A DNA stretch of 64,000 nucleotides from Pedobacter segetis (lineage in GTDB: Bacteria; Bacteroidota; Bacteroidia; Sphingobacteriales; Sphingobacteriaceae), in NCBI RefSeq assembly GCF_016623585.1, contig NZ_JAEHFY010000001.1:245098-309097 (forward strand), written 5' to 3'. A program made the translations under genes and the position numbers. Of this stretch, positions 8,402 through 16,902 are shown in pieces (the first letter of the stretch is position 1; every line of letters starts with the position of its first letter). The notes under the pieces are model-generated. The model was given only the letters and a program-made list of their open reading frames with translations. It was not told the DNA's origin and did no database searches.

Positions 8402-9345
8402 TATTTTAAGCTATGCAAATAAGTAACTAGTGCTTTTAAACTATCTTGTTGTAAGAAAAAGCGGGGCATGTTAACACCGGGCTTTATTTTATTTGGATTA
8501 TCGATAAAGCGATAAAGATTTTCTGTTGTGTTTTTTACCGTACCGGATAAAATGGTTTGCCTGCTTGCCAAATGTGTAAGATCTGGCCCAACATTTCCAT
8601 TTGCCATTGTTCCCCTTATTTGATGGCAACCCGCACAGCTTGCTTTTTGGAAAATCGCAGCACCTTTTATCAGGCTAGAATCTATGGCTATATTTGCTGT
8701 TTTAGCATTTTCGGTAAGCCATTTTTGATAATTTTCTTGTGTTTGGGCAATTACCCTAATTCTCATTTTAGAATGTTGCTTCCCGCAAAATTCGCTACAA
8801 GCACCTTCGTAAATCCCTGGTTTATCAATCTTTAACCAAAGGTAATTTACTAACCCGGGGATCATATCCATCTTTGGCCCAAAAGAAGGTACCCACCAAT
8901 CATGGATAACGTCTGAAGCGGTTAGTTTTAATAGCACTTTTTTATTTGCTGGTAAATGAATTTCGTTTGCCGTTACCACAGAAGTGCCAGGATAGCTCAC
9001 TTGCCACCACCATTGCCGTCCGTTTATTTCTACCGTTGGTGTTTCATTATGGGTTATGGGCTCTGTTTCTTTCATGGTTTTTATCGTGAGATAAAAGAAA
9101 AAAGATACCATTATAAAGGGAATCCCTATCATCAAAGCCTCTATCAATTTATTGTTTTTTATCTGCTTTGGTTCGGCATCATTGGGTTTTGCCCTAAATT
9201 TTAAAGCAATATAAATTAACAGGCCAATTACCAATAATAGGATAAAAGAAGACGCGATTATAAAATAAATATCCAAATGGTATAGCCGCCAACCAGATTC
9301 TGATTGAGGGTTAAAAATGGATATATCCATCACGGGCTTAAACAT
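8401..9345 (-). CDS. ctaC: Cytochrome c oxidase subunit II with fused cytochrome c domain (caa3 type)
   Basis: 314 residues: two N-terminal membrane helices (about 26-48 and 71-89), a cupredoxin domain with the CuA site (His in ASDVIHDWWVP and the CSEFCGKQHSKM cluster at about 183-194), then a cytochrome c domain with CAGCH at 237-241 and NMPRF as probable Met ligand near 292. No lipobox is visible at the N-terminus. It is the first gene of the oxidase operon. The 380 bases upstream hold a weak hairpin (CTATGT/ACATAG, 9349-9366) directly in front of the start codon and no clear -7 element. Confidence 0.96.
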   Translation of the reverse strand: MFKPVMDISIFNPQSESGWRLYHLDIYFIIASSFILLLVIGLLIYIALKFRAKPNDAEPKQIKNNKLIEALMIGIPFIMVSFFFYLTIKTMKETEPITHNETPTVEINGRQWWWQVSYPGTSVVTANEIHLPANKKVLLKLTASDVIHDWWVPSFGPKMDMIPGLVNYLWLKIDKPGIYEGACSEFCGKQHSKMRIRVIAQTQENYQKWLTENAKTANIAIDSSLIKGAAIFQKASCAGCHQIRGTMANGNVGPDLTHLASRQTILSGTVKNTTENLYRFIDNPNKIKPGVNMPRFFLQQDSLKALVTYLHSLK

Positions 9346-9660
9346 TTTCTATGTTTTTATACATAGGTAATTTTATAAACCCTTTATTTGTTTGAAAAGC
9401 ATTTAGAGTGCGAACATCTAAATTTGTGAAACATAAAGTATTTAAAACAGCGGTTTTTTTATTCACGATGCGGATGGTTATAAAAACTAATGACGTACCA
9501 AAATAATGCCATTAGTGGATGTTTGCTTCGTCAAAAATCACAAAATGAAGACTTTGCTGTATTAAAAACCCCAGGGTTTAAGAAAATCGATTGCTCTAAA
9601 AATCTTGGAAAACTGTTATTTTGGTTAAAAAGGCGAATCTAATTTTTAGATGGAAAAGAA
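9346..9660. other. Intergenic region upstream of the oxidase operon
   Basis: About 315 AT-rich bases between the SDR terminator and ctaC. No frame of convincing coding character is present. Visible structure is limited to the 6-bp hairpin at 9349-9366, which would lie in the ctaC leader. A promoter for the operon must be here, but I cannot point to a good TTG/TAnnTTTG pair. Confidence 0.5.
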
Positions 9661-9700
9661 CCGCACAAATAAAAACCAATTGTTTGTTTGTGCGGCTTTA
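9661..9700 (-). terminator. Intrinsic terminator after the SDR gene
   Basis: Stem CCGCACAAA / TTTGTGCGG with a 22-base loop, followed on the minus strand by TTCTTTT. It lies 27 bases downstream of the SDR stop codon. Confidence 0.7.
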
Positions 9701-9726
9701 TAATGCGTTAAACCAAAAAAATAATA

Positions 9727-10434
9727 TTAATTAGAGGTTTTGGTTGGCCTAACTTCAATTTTACTTGGCAGTGTTCTAGGGTTCATGTTTAACAGATCAC
9801 ACACCATTTGCCCAATATCCTCTGGCTGTATTTTCCACGCATCTTTGTTTTTATCTGGTTCATGATCGTTAAAATGAGTGGCAACAGAGCCGGGCATAAT
9901 TGTGCTAACTTTAACCCCATGGTTTCTTAAATCTAACATGATAGATTGGCTAAAGCCTGTTAACCCAAACTTACTTGCATTGTATGCGCTCCCGCCGGCA
10001 AAGAAATTTGTTCCGGCCAAGCTAGAAATGGTAATAATATAGCCCTTAGATTTTTTTAATGCAGGGAGTGCCGCTTTTACACTTAAAAAAACCCCTGTTA
10101 AATTAGTGTCAATCACATTATGCCAATCGTTTTCATCCATTTCATCAATCGGGGCAAAATGGCCAACGCCGGCATTAGCGATCAAAAAATCTATCGAACC
10201 AAATTTTTTGATGGTTTCATCAACCGCTTCTTGCTGAGATTTTGCGCTTTTAACATCAGATGCCAAGGCCAAAACTTCTCCGCCTAACTTTTTAGCTGCT
10301 TCATCTGCGCTTTCTTGCGATCTGCTGGTTATGGCAACTTTTACCCCTAATTTTAACAGTGCTTGGGCAATGCCATAGCCAATTCCTTTACTTGCGCCTG
10401 TAATTAAGGCAACTTTATCCTTTAAATTTTGCAT
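9727..10434 (-). CDS. Short-chain dehydrogenase/reductase (SDR) family oxidoreductase
   Basis: 235 residues of the classical SDR type. The dinucleotide motif TGASKGIGYGIA is at residues 13-24, NAG (86-88) with the following helix is present, a catalytic Ser lies in ISSLAG (about 136-141) and the YNASK tetrad is at about 151-155. An Arg in TSRSQ after beta-2 suggests NADP(H) preference. The substrate cannot be read from sequence; ketoacyl reductase-like and sepiapterin-type enzymes share this layout. It appears to be a single gene with its own terminator at 9661-9700. Confidence 0.88.
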   Translation of the reverse strand: MQNLKDKVALITGASKGIGYGIAQALLKLGVKVAITSRSQESADEAAKKLGGEVLALASDVKSAKSQQEAVDETIKKFGSIDFLIANAGVGHFAPIDEMDENDWHNVIDTNLTGVFLSVKAALPALKKSKGYIITISSLAGTNFFAGGSAYNASKFGLTGFSQSIMLDLRNHGVKVSTIMPGSVATHFNDHEPDKNKDAWKIQPEDIGQMVCDLLNMNPRTLPSKIEVRPTKTSN

Positions 10435-10586
10435 GTGGTTTTGTTTTATAATTATTTAAACAAGTGTAATCGTCTATGTTGTCTCAACAATTATTTATCC
10501 AAAGAATAAGCCGCACCATATTGTTACTTTAAAATGATTTTTTGAGGTTTTGAAATCCCTCTCTCATTTTATGAAATGTTTTTTGA

Positions 10587-11843
10587 TCAGTTCCCGCTCC
10601 CCATTTCCAACATTTCAACATAAACGGTTTGCCAACCTTTCCAATGGGCAAAATCTCCAATAGACTCGTTATGCCAAAGACTGATGAAATCTCCATTTAC
10701 ATTTTTTACGTTTTGCATCAATTCTTTTATCTCTTTTAAAGCTTCATCGGGCGTAAGCCCCATATACCTTCTTAAGGTCTGGTCCATTGCCGTTGTAGGA
10801 TGCAGCAATAAATCAAAAGCTTGCTCTTTTTCTAGATCGTACCAAAAAAAAGGGGTACAAGTGCCTGCCCTAAAGCCGGTAACATCGGCGTAGGCCATGG
10901 TATAATCTTCTTTTATACCAGCAGAAATTAAATCTCTGTATGTTTTTGGTAAACTTAAAAGCAAATAGTGCTGCCTGCTAATGCTAATTTTTCTTTGGGA
11001 TATTTTGATGATCAGGTTTCTTTCCCTTTTAACCTCAGCGTCTTTTAGGTGTGCATAATAAGATGGGTGGATCCCAACCGGGTGATTCTCTGATATATCT
11101 TTGATCAGCTTTCTAAAAAGCTGGTTCTCTGTTGATGGTGCCGTATCGTTTTCATGTTGGTTGCCCAGCAGAAAAAAGTAAACAGTTTTTAACCCATATT
11201 TTTGGTCCCAATTTGCTACTTGGTAATAAATATCAAAGGGATCGCTTTTCAGCTGATATTTGATCTTTTTTACTTTTTGTTTAAGGTAAGGATCGTTTAA
11301 ATAATAATATGGGCGGTCAATATCTAAAGTGGGCCGCAACAAGAATTTCCTTTCTTGCGCCATAAAATCGGGGTAATGTTTTCTGATCTGTGCAACAATT
11401 TCATACGCCCACTCATCAATAACCGGGTGTTTTAAAAACCCATGCTGATACGCTAAAGAAGATTTGCCTTCAAAACGACCATGCTCATCCCTTTCTTTAT
11501 GGATATATTCTTCATAACGGCTCAGTAAATAAAAAGAGGCAGCAAAAACATCAAACGGGAAAACAGAATTGGGGGTTTTAAAAGGTATTTTATAAGATCG
11601 GTAATCGGCGAAAGCCAAATGTTGTTCTTTAATATTTTGTTCTAAAATAAAAGGATGCTGCCTATAGTTTAAAAAACCGCCAATATCATGGTTGCAGTAA
11701 GAGATTTTAGGCCCCGTAAATTGGTTAAACTGCGTCTCATTTTTAGTAAAAGCAATGCTGATGCCTAAAATATTTTCGAAGATGTGCTGAAAAATATATT
11801 CTATGCGGTTGTTTAAACTAGAGATGTAGATCAATAAAGCCAT
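10587..11843 (-). CDS. Polysaccharide deacetylase-like family protein
   Basis: 418 residues without signal peptide. The first 150 residues form a domain I know only as a Bacteroidota family-specific N-terminal region; the rest resembles a degenerate NodB-type deacetylase barrel. RPTLDIDRPYYY (about 168-179) supplies the DxD-type metal-binding acidic pair, VGIHPSYYAH (about 254-263) a histidine motif, and DVTGFRAGTCTPFFWYD (about 318-334) the arginine-containing motif. Sugar deacetylation in cell-envelope polysaccharide metabolism is the likely chemistry but is not proven. It is divergent from uvrB and appears monocistronic. Confidence 0.65.
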   Translation of the reverse strand: MALLIYISSLNNRIEYIFQHIFENILGISIAFTKNETQFNQFTGPKISYCNHDIGGFLNYRQHPFILEQNIKEQHLAFADYRSYKIPFKTPNSVFPFDVFAASFYLLSRYEEYIHKERDEHGRFEGKSSLAYQHGFLKHPVIDEWAYEIVAQIRKHYPDFMAQERKFLLRPTLDIDRPYYYLNDPYLKQKVKKIKYQLKSDPFDIYYQVANWDQKYGLKTVYFFLLGNQHENDTAPSTENQLFRKLIKDISENHPVGIHPSYYAHLKDAEVKRERNLIIKISQRKISISRQHYLLLSLPKTYRDLISAGIKEDYTMAYADVTGFRAGTCTPFFWYDLEKEQAFDLLLHPTTAMDQTLRRYMGLTPDEALKEIKELMQNVKNVNGDFISLWHNESIGDFAHWKGWQTVYVEMLEMGSGN

Positions 11844-11947
11844 GGAAAAGTAAAAATGCGATTATATATCCAAACCACTAAACCAAAACGTATTTATTTT
11901 AGTTAATGGTATTGAGCATTAGATGTTCATGTATAAGGTTTGACGAG

Positions 11948-11982
11948 GGGAATTTGTCTGAAAGGACAGATTCCCTTTTTTT
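11948..11982 (+). terminator. Strong plus-strand intrinsic terminator with no visible upstream gene
   Basis: GGGAATTTGTC (11948-11958) pairs with GACAGATTCCC (11965-11975) over 11 pairs with one G-U, loop TGAAAG, followed by seven T (11976-11982). The T tract is only on the plus strand. The nearest upstream gene points the other way (start 11843), so it must stop a short or antisense transcript, or act in a long uvrB leader. Confidence 0.7.
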
Positions 11983-12220
11983 GTTTAATTGGTGCTCACA
12001 TAGATTTTTAGTGGAGATAAAGAATTATTTTTCTTTTTTACGTTAGGGATAGTAGTGAAAATCCTTTTTTTTGTCATGCTGGGGCAGAGCAGGAGATTGA
12101 TAAAAAAAGATTGTAACGAATAGCCCGACCTTTGCGAAGCTTAGGGAACGCCCATATAATTGTTGTTCTTTCACAGGGATTATTAAAATTAACAAACAAA
12201 CCCAAGCTTTAAATCTTTGT
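11983..12220. other. Intergenic region upstream of uvrB with degenerate dispersed repeat
   Basis: No coding frame is apparent. Bases 12074-12095 begin GTCATGCTGGGGCAG, similar to the opening of the hairpin repeats near 49.0 kb but decayed. The rest is AT-rich. Confidence 0.4.
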
Positions 12221-12228
12221 TATATTTG
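12221..12228 (+). promoter_or_regulatory. Candidate -7 element for uvrB
   Basis: TATATTTG matches the Bacteroidota -7 consensus TAnnTTTG and ends only three bases before the uvrB ATG at 12232, so the mRNA could begin at or within a few bases of the start codon. No TTG is seen at the ideal -33 distance. Confidence 0.45.
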
Positions 12229-12231
12229 ACT

Positions 12232-14265
12232 ATGGACTTTAAAATCTCTTCTGAATATCAACCAACGGGCGATCAGCCAACGGCCATTAAACAATTGGTA
12301 GAGGGGGTGCAGTCTGGAGAAAACTATCAGACTTTATTGGGCGTTACCGGATCTGGTAAAACCTTTACCGTGGCTAACGTGATAGAACAAACACAAAAGC
12401 CTACCTTAATTTTAAGCCACAACAAAACCTTGGCGGCGCAACTTTATGGCGAGTTCAAACAGTTTTTCCCAGAAAATTCTGTTAATTACTTTGTTTCTTA
12501 TTATGATTATTATCAGCCAGAAGCGTTTCTGCCAACTACAAATACATATATAGAAAAAGACCTTCAGATCAATGAAGAGATCGAGAAATTAAGGTTACGC
12601 ACCACGTCTTCTTTAATGAGCGGCCGGCGTGATGTGATCGTGGTCTCATCCATTTCTTGCATTTATGGTATGGGCAATCCCGAGGATTTTTCCAACTCTG
12701 TTTTTAGGTTTGGCGTAGGGACAAGGATCAGCAGGAATGCTTTTTTACACCGTTTGGTAGAAATTTTATACTCTAGAACCACGGCCGATTTTAAACGAGG
12801 GACCTTTAGGGTAAAAGGCGATACCGTTGATATTTACCCCGCTTATTTGGACCTTGCGTATCGTATTTCTTTTTTTGGGGATGATATTGAGGAAATGAGC
12901 GTAATTGATCCCGCAACAGGAAAAACGATAGAAAAAATGGATCAAGTGGCGGTTTTCCCTGCCAATCTGTTTGTAACACCAAGGGATCGTTTTACCAGCG
13001 TAATGCACCAAATTGGCGAAGACATGGTAGATCGTAAAGCACAATTTGAAAGCGAAAGCCGCTTTTTGGAAGCCAAACGACTAGAAGAACGTACAAATTT
13101 TGATATGGAAATGATGCGTGAACTGGGCTATTGTTCTGGTATAGAGAACTACTCCCGTTATTTTGATGGGAGAAAGCCCGGGGCAAGGCCTTTCTGTTTG
13201 CTAGATTATTTCCCTGATGATTATCTGATGGTTATCGATGAAAGCCATGTAACCGTTCCTCAAATTAGGGCAATGTACGGCGGCGATAGATCAAGAAAGC
13301 TTTCTTTGGTAGAATATGGTTTCCGCTTGCCTGCAGCTTTAGATAACAGGCCTTTAAATTTTAACGAGTTTGAAAGTTTAGCACCACAAACTATTTATGT
13401 AAGCGCCACTCCCGGCGATTATGAGCTAGAAAAAACAGAAGGTGTTTTTGTAGAGCAAGTTATCCGCCCAACCGGTTTATTAGATCCTGTAATCGATATT
13501 CGGCCGGTGGGAAACCAGGTTGACGATCTTTTGGACGAGATTGACAAGACCATTAAAATGGGCGATAGAATTTTAGTTACTACGCTTACCAAAAGAATGG
13601 CAGAAGAGCTGGCAAAATATATGGCTCGGTTAAATATTAAGGTAAGGTACATCCACTCTGAGGTAAAAACCTTAGAGCGTGTAGAAATTTTACGCGATCT
13701 ACGGTTAGGGGCCTTTGATGTTTTAATTGGGATAAACTTATTGAGGGAAGGGTTGGATCTGCCAGAGGTTTCATTGGTGGCCATTTTAGATGCAGATAAA
13801 GAAGGCTTTTTGCGCTCTGAAAGATCTTTGATACAAACCATTGGCAGGGCCGCCAGAAACGATAGGGGAAGGGTAATTATGTATGCAGATAAAATTACCG
13901 ATTCTATGCGTATTACCATAGAGGAGACAGATAGAAGAAGAGAAAAGCAGATAAAATATAACGAAGAGCATGGCATTACACCTCGCACCGTTGGTAAAAG
14001 CAAAGAAGAGATCATAGAGCAAACATCTGTGATGGATTTTAAAGGAGGGGTCCAAAAAATCTATCAAGATGATACGGCTGAAGCAACTTTGGCCGCTGAT
14101 CCTATTGTGCAGTATATGAGCAAGCCCCAACTTCAAAAATCTTTAGAAAACACCAGAAAAGAGATGCTTGCCGCTGCCAAAGACATGAATTTTTTACAGG
14201 CCGCCAAACTGCGTGACGAGATGTTTGCGCTAGAAAAAATGATGGAAGAGAAGCTTGGACAGTAA
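12232..14265 (+). CDS. uvrB: Excinuclease ABC subunit B
   Basis: Start chosen at ATG 12232 (MDFKISSEYQPTGDQPTAI); a TTG five codons upstream lies inside the candidate promoter and adds nothing conserved. The 677-residue product has all UvrB landmarks: Walker A GVTGSGKT (about 39-46), the beta-hairpin region YYDYYQPEAF (about 91-100), DESH in the Walker B helicase motif, GGVQKIYQDD near 610, and a C-terminal UVR domain that binds UvrC (LRDEMFALEKMMEEK). UvrB is the damage-verification helicase of nucleotide excision repair. Sequence is intact; uvrA and uvrC are not in the window. Confidence 0.97.
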   Translation: MDFKISSEYQPTGDQPTAIKQLVEGVQSGENYQTLLGVTGSGKTFTVANVIEQTQKPTLILSHNKTLAAQLYGEFKQFFPENSVNYFVSYYDYYQPEAFLPTTNTYIEKDLQINEEIEKLRLRTTSSLMSGRRDVIVVSSISCIYGMGNPEDFSNSVFRFGVGTRISRNAFLHRLVEILYSRTTADFKRGTFRVKGDTVDIYPAYLDLAYRISFFGDDIEEMSVIDPATGKTIEKMDQVAVFPANLFVTPRDRFTSVMHQIGEDMVDRKAQFESESRFLEAKRLEERTNFDMEMMRELGYCSGIENYSRYFDGRKPGARPFCLLDYFPDDYLMVIDESHVTVPQIRAMYGGDRSRKLSLVEYGFRLPAALDNRPLNFNEFESLAPQTIYVSATPGDYELEKTEGVFVEQVIRPTGLLDPVIDIRPVGNQVDDLLDEIDKTIKMGDRILVTTLTKRMAEELAKYMARLNIKVRYIHSEVKTLERVEILRDLRLGAFDVLIGINLLREGLDLPEVSLVAILDADKEGFLRSERSLIQTIGRAARNDRGRVIMYADKITDSMRITIEETDRRREKQIKYNEEHGITPRTVGKSKEEIIEQTSVMDFKGGVQKIYQDDTAEATLAADPIVQYMSKPQLQKSLENTRKEMLAAAKDMNFLQAAKLRDEMFALEKMMEEKLGQ

Positions 14266-14303
14266 CATTACGCAAGAATTATAGTCAAATTGCGTTAAAG
14301 AAT

Positions 14304-14311
14304 TATATTTG
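14304..14311 (+). promoter_or_regulatory. Candidate -7 element for the DUF4834 gene
   Basis: TATATTTG, seven bases before the ATG at 14319; implies a very short leader. No -33 TTG at ideal spacing. Confidence 0.45.
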
Positions 14312-14318
14312 CATACAA

Positions 14319-14597
14319 ATGGGATTATTACGTTTTTTAATTATCGCAATTTGCGTTTTATATTTGGTGAGGGCCTTGGCCCGCATATTCTTACCTTTTT
14401 TGTTCAAAAAAGTGGTAAACAATATGCACCAAAAAATGAATAACCAACAAACTGGTTATTCGCAAAATACTTATCAAAAATCTCAAAAACCAGAAGGTAC
14501 CATTTCTGTTGATTTTGTTCCTCCTGCGGCTAAAAAGAAACCAAAATTAGATAATGCGGGAGATTTTGTGGATTATGAGGAGGTAAAAGAAAAGTAG
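14319..14597 (+). CDS. Small membrane protein, DUF4834-like
   Basis: 92 residues. One N-terminal membrane helix (about 3-30, LLRFLIIAICVLYLV) is followed by a short basic segment and a low-complexity Gln/Asn/Lys-rich tail ending DFVDYEEVKEK. This layout and the acidic C-terminal tail fit the Bacteroidota DUF4834 family, whose function is unknown. It starts 53 bases after uvrB and has its own candidate promoter. Confidence 0.7.
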   Translation: MGLLRFLIIAICVLYLVRALARIFLPFLFKKVVNNMHQKMNNQQTGYSQNTYQKSQKPEGTISVDFVPPAAKKKPKLDNAGDFVDYEEVKEK

Positions 14598-14865
14598 GCC
14601 GCTTCTTCAATAATTAAAAATCACAAAGGGTTTTTTAATTAGATAATCTTTCTTTATCAAAATATGGTACAACAACCCCCACTTTTAGACGTTTTAGTTG
14701 TGTTTTCTAGTAATTAAATTTTCATTAATTCATCCTTTACACAGCAAACTAAACAATGCTAGCATAACAATTTGGTTACAAATATCTGTTTAGAGCATTT
14801 TTAAAGGCTCTTATTGAAATAATCCTTACCTTTCAAAAAGGATTAAAATATTTTTTAATAGCTAT

Positions 14866-14895
14866 TTGTTTTATCAGAAAATAATAGCACCTTTG
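14866..14895 (+). promoter_or_regulatory. Predicted Bacteroidota promoter for a small RNA
   Basis: TTG at 14866-14868, a 19-base spacer, then CACCTTTG at 14888-14895, a near-consensus -33/-7 pair. Transcription should begin about 14899-14902, immediately before a structured segment and an intrinsic terminator. Confidence 0.6.
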
Positions 14896-14898
14896 CGC

Positions 14899-15016
14899 TC
14901 CCTTAAACAACAAACATATTTACGTTTAAGGATTAAAGAGTTTTTTCATAAGTTTAGGTTTAGGTTGATAGAGCGGTCTTAATTTCTTAGTTGAAATTAA
15001 GGCCGTTTGTATTTTA
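14899..15016 (+). ncRNA. Candidate small structured RNA (or terminated leader) upstream of the 5-FTHF cyclo-ligase gene
   Basis: Downstream of a good promoter, CCTTAAAC (14901-14908) pairs with GTTTAAGG (14924-14931), and outside it CGCTC (14896-14900) can pair with GAGCG (14971-14975), closing a domain of about 75 bases. A strong terminator hairpin follows at once. There is no open reading frame of note. In Proteobacteria 6S RNA lies upstream of the same cyclo-ligase gene, but I do not see the long 6S-type helix with a central bubble, so the identity stays open. If the promoter starts near 14899 the outer pairing may lose its first bases. Confidence 0.55.
14974..15016 (+). terminator. Intrinsic terminator of the candidate small RNA
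   Basis: CGGTCTTAATTTC (14974-14986) pairs with GAAATTAAGGCCG (14993-15005) with one mismatch/wobble, six-base loop, followed by TTTGTATTTT. It lies 56 bases before the start of the cyclo-ligase gene, so it would cut transcription into that gene from this promoter. Confidence 0.75.
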
Positions 15017-15071
15017 TGCGTTTTCTATATTTGGGGAATTAAAACATCAAAAACTTTAAATTAGATAGGTT

Positions 15072-15644
15072 TTGGAGAAAAAAGAAATAAGAAAGGAAAT
15101 GATTACAAAAAGGATTGCATTAACCCGGGGGCAATACTGGGCTTTAAATGACGATTTTTTTGAGGAATTTAAAAAGTTTGGATGGGAGGATTTTGGCTGT
15201 GTTCACCTTTTTTTACCCATTACAGAGAGAAAAGAAGTAGATACCTATCAAATTTTGGCTTATTTTAAAGAAGCGCTTCCCTATCTAAAAATTGTGGTAA
15301 ACAAAACCGATATAGAGAAAAAACAGATTATCCCAATAGTTTTTGATCACGAGCATACCGTTTTGATCAAAAATAAATATCAAATACCAGAGCCATTATA
15401 TGGGAAGCAATGTAATTTGGATGAAATTGAGGTGGTACTGATACCTTTATTGGCTTTTGATCTGTCTGGCAATAGGGTTGGTTACGGCGCTGGCTATTAC
15501 GATAAGTTTTTAGCCAATTGTAAATCTTCATCGCTAAAGATTGGTCTTTCGCTCTTTGCGCCTATCCAAAAAATTGATGATGTTAACTCGTTTGATGTAA
15601 AGTTGACTCATTGCATAACCCCAGAAAAAACATATATTTTTTAG
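15072..15644 (+). CDS. 5-formyltetrahydrofolate cyclo-ligase
   Basis: 190 residues. The start is TTG at 15072: an in-frame stop lies two codons upstream and the first residues (EKKEIRKEMITKRIAL) match the family's basic N-terminal helix, which an internal ATG at 15099 would truncate. The C-terminal active-site motif GNRVGYGAGYYDKFL (about 145-159) is clear. The enzyme converts 5-formyl-THF to 5,10-methenyl-THF with ATP, recycling a folate storage form. Gene neighbourhood gives no further clue apart from the small RNA candidate upstream. It converges with accA with only 31 bases between stops and no obvious terminator. Confidence 0.9.
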   Translation: MEKKEIRKEMITKRIALTRGQYWALNDDFFEEFKKFGWEDFGCVHLFLPITERKEVDTYQILAYFKEALPYLKIVVNKTDIEKKQIIPIVFDHEHTVLIKNKYQIPEPLYGKQCNLDEIEVVLIPLLAFDLSGNRVGYGAGYYDKFLANCKSSSLKIGLSLFAPIQKIDDVNSFDVKLTHCITPEKTYIF

Positions 15645-15675
15645 TTGGGTTTAAAATTTTAGAAAAAAACGGATT

Positions 15676-16632
15676 TTATTCTTCCACAACCACACCCATG
15701 GCACAAAACTTATCTATTCTCTCGGTAATCAATTGATCAATATTTTTGGCTTTCAATTCTTTTAAATCTGCAATTATTTTTTCTTTGATGGTATCTGCCA
15801 TCATTTTAGGGTCTTGATGTGCCCCGCCAAGTGGTTCTTTGATAATGCCATCGATTAATCCATTAGCATACATATTATCAGCGGTGAGCTTTAAACATTC
15901 TGCCGCCTTTTCTTTAAAATCCCAACTCCTCCATAAAATGGATGAGCAAGATTCTGGCGAGATTACAGAATACCAAGTATGTTCTAACATATAAACGCGG
16001 TCTCCAATGCCAATTCCCAAAGCGCCCCCGCTTGCGCCCTCGCCAACAACCATACAAATGATAGGAACCCTTAAAACAGACATTTCCATCAGGTTTTTCG
16101 CTATTGCTTCTCCTTGGCCCCTTTCTTCTGCTTCTAAACCTGGGTAAGCGCCCGGCGTATCAATAAAAGTAACCACGGGCTTGTTAAACTTTTCTGCCAA
16201 TTTCATTAACCTCAAGGCTTTTCTGTAGCCTTCTGGGTTGGCCATCCCAAAATTTCTATATTGTCTAAGCTTGGTATTTACCCCTTTTTGATGGCCAATG
16301 AACATTACCGTCTCGCCGTTTATAGAACCAAAGCCCCCAACAATTGCTTTATCGTCTTTTACGGTTCTATCTCCATGCATTTCAATAAAATCATCACAAA
16401 TGGTTTCTATATACTCTAAAGTGTAAGGGCGTTCTGGGTGGCGAGAGATCTGCACTTGTTGCCAACCGCTTAAATTGGTATATATATCGTTTTTGGCGTT
16501 TTCTATTTTCTCTTCCAATTCTTTTAATGTGGCAGACATATCTACTTTTGTTTTCTCTGCAACCTGTTGCACTTTTTCTACCTGAGATTGTAAATCTGCA
16601 ATTGGTTTGTCAAAATCGAAAGACGTTTTCAT
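15676..16632 (-). CDS. accA: Acetyl-CoA carboxylase carboxyltransferase subunit alpha
   Basis: 318 residues, full length. Starts [14 protein letters not shown] with the coiled-coil-like N-terminal helices, then [11 protein letters not shown] (about 64-74), [21 protein letters not shown] (split over about 159-179), and [12 protein letters not shown] (about 198-209) forming the oxyanion pocket of the crotonase fold. With AccD it transfers CO2 from carboxybiotin to acetyl-CoA in the first step of fatty acid synthesis. It stands alone and is divergent from the response regulator. Confidence 0.97.
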   Translation of the reverse strand: MKTSFDFDKPIADLQSQVEKVQQVAEKTKVDMSATLKELEEKIENAKNDIYTNLSGWQQVQISRHPERPYTLEYIETICDDFIEMHGDRTVKDDKAIVGGFGSINGETVMFIGHQKGVNTKLRQYRNFGMANPEGYRKALRLMKLAEKFNKPVVTFIDTPGAYPGLEAEERGQGEAIAKNLMEMSVLRVPIICMVVGEGASGGALGIGIGDRVYMLEHTWYSVISPESCSSILWRSWDFKEKAAECLKLTADNMYANGLIDGIIKEPLGGAHQDPKMMADTIKEKIIADLKELKAKNIDQLITERIDKFCAMGVVVEE

Positions 16633-16832
16633 AATTTCCGTGTAATTAATGAGGGGTCTAAGTTATCGTTTTTTATTAAAAATTTAAAAACCCAACATTT
16701 TGTAACAAAAGCACCTTAATTGTAAGAAATTTAAAAAATCCACGTTCCTTTACCTTGTAACAATCGATTTTATTGCAATTTTTAACATTTTTACTGCTTA
16801 TCTTTATCGCTTCTATCACATTTAGAGGGCTT

Positions 16833-16840
16833 TATCTTTG
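16833..16840 (+). promoter_or_regulatory. Candidate -7 element for the response regulator gene
   Basis: TATCTTTG matches TAnnTTTG, 62 bases before the ATG at 16903. No TTG at the ideal -33 position. Confidence 0.4.
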
Positions 16841-16902
16841 TTGTTTTAATTTATGATCGATTGGAAACCTTATTGGCTGTTTTAACGTAAAAAAGCAAAC
16901 AC

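Noticed and set aside
12217..12231. Upstream TTG start of uvrB
   Set aside because: It lies inside the TATATTTG -7 box and adds five non-conserved residues.
14899..15016. Assignment as 6S RNA or as a THF riboswitch
   Set aside because: Position fits 6S synteny, but no long helix with a central open bubble is seen; nor do I see the THF-I aptamer core. Kept as an unnamed RNA candidate.
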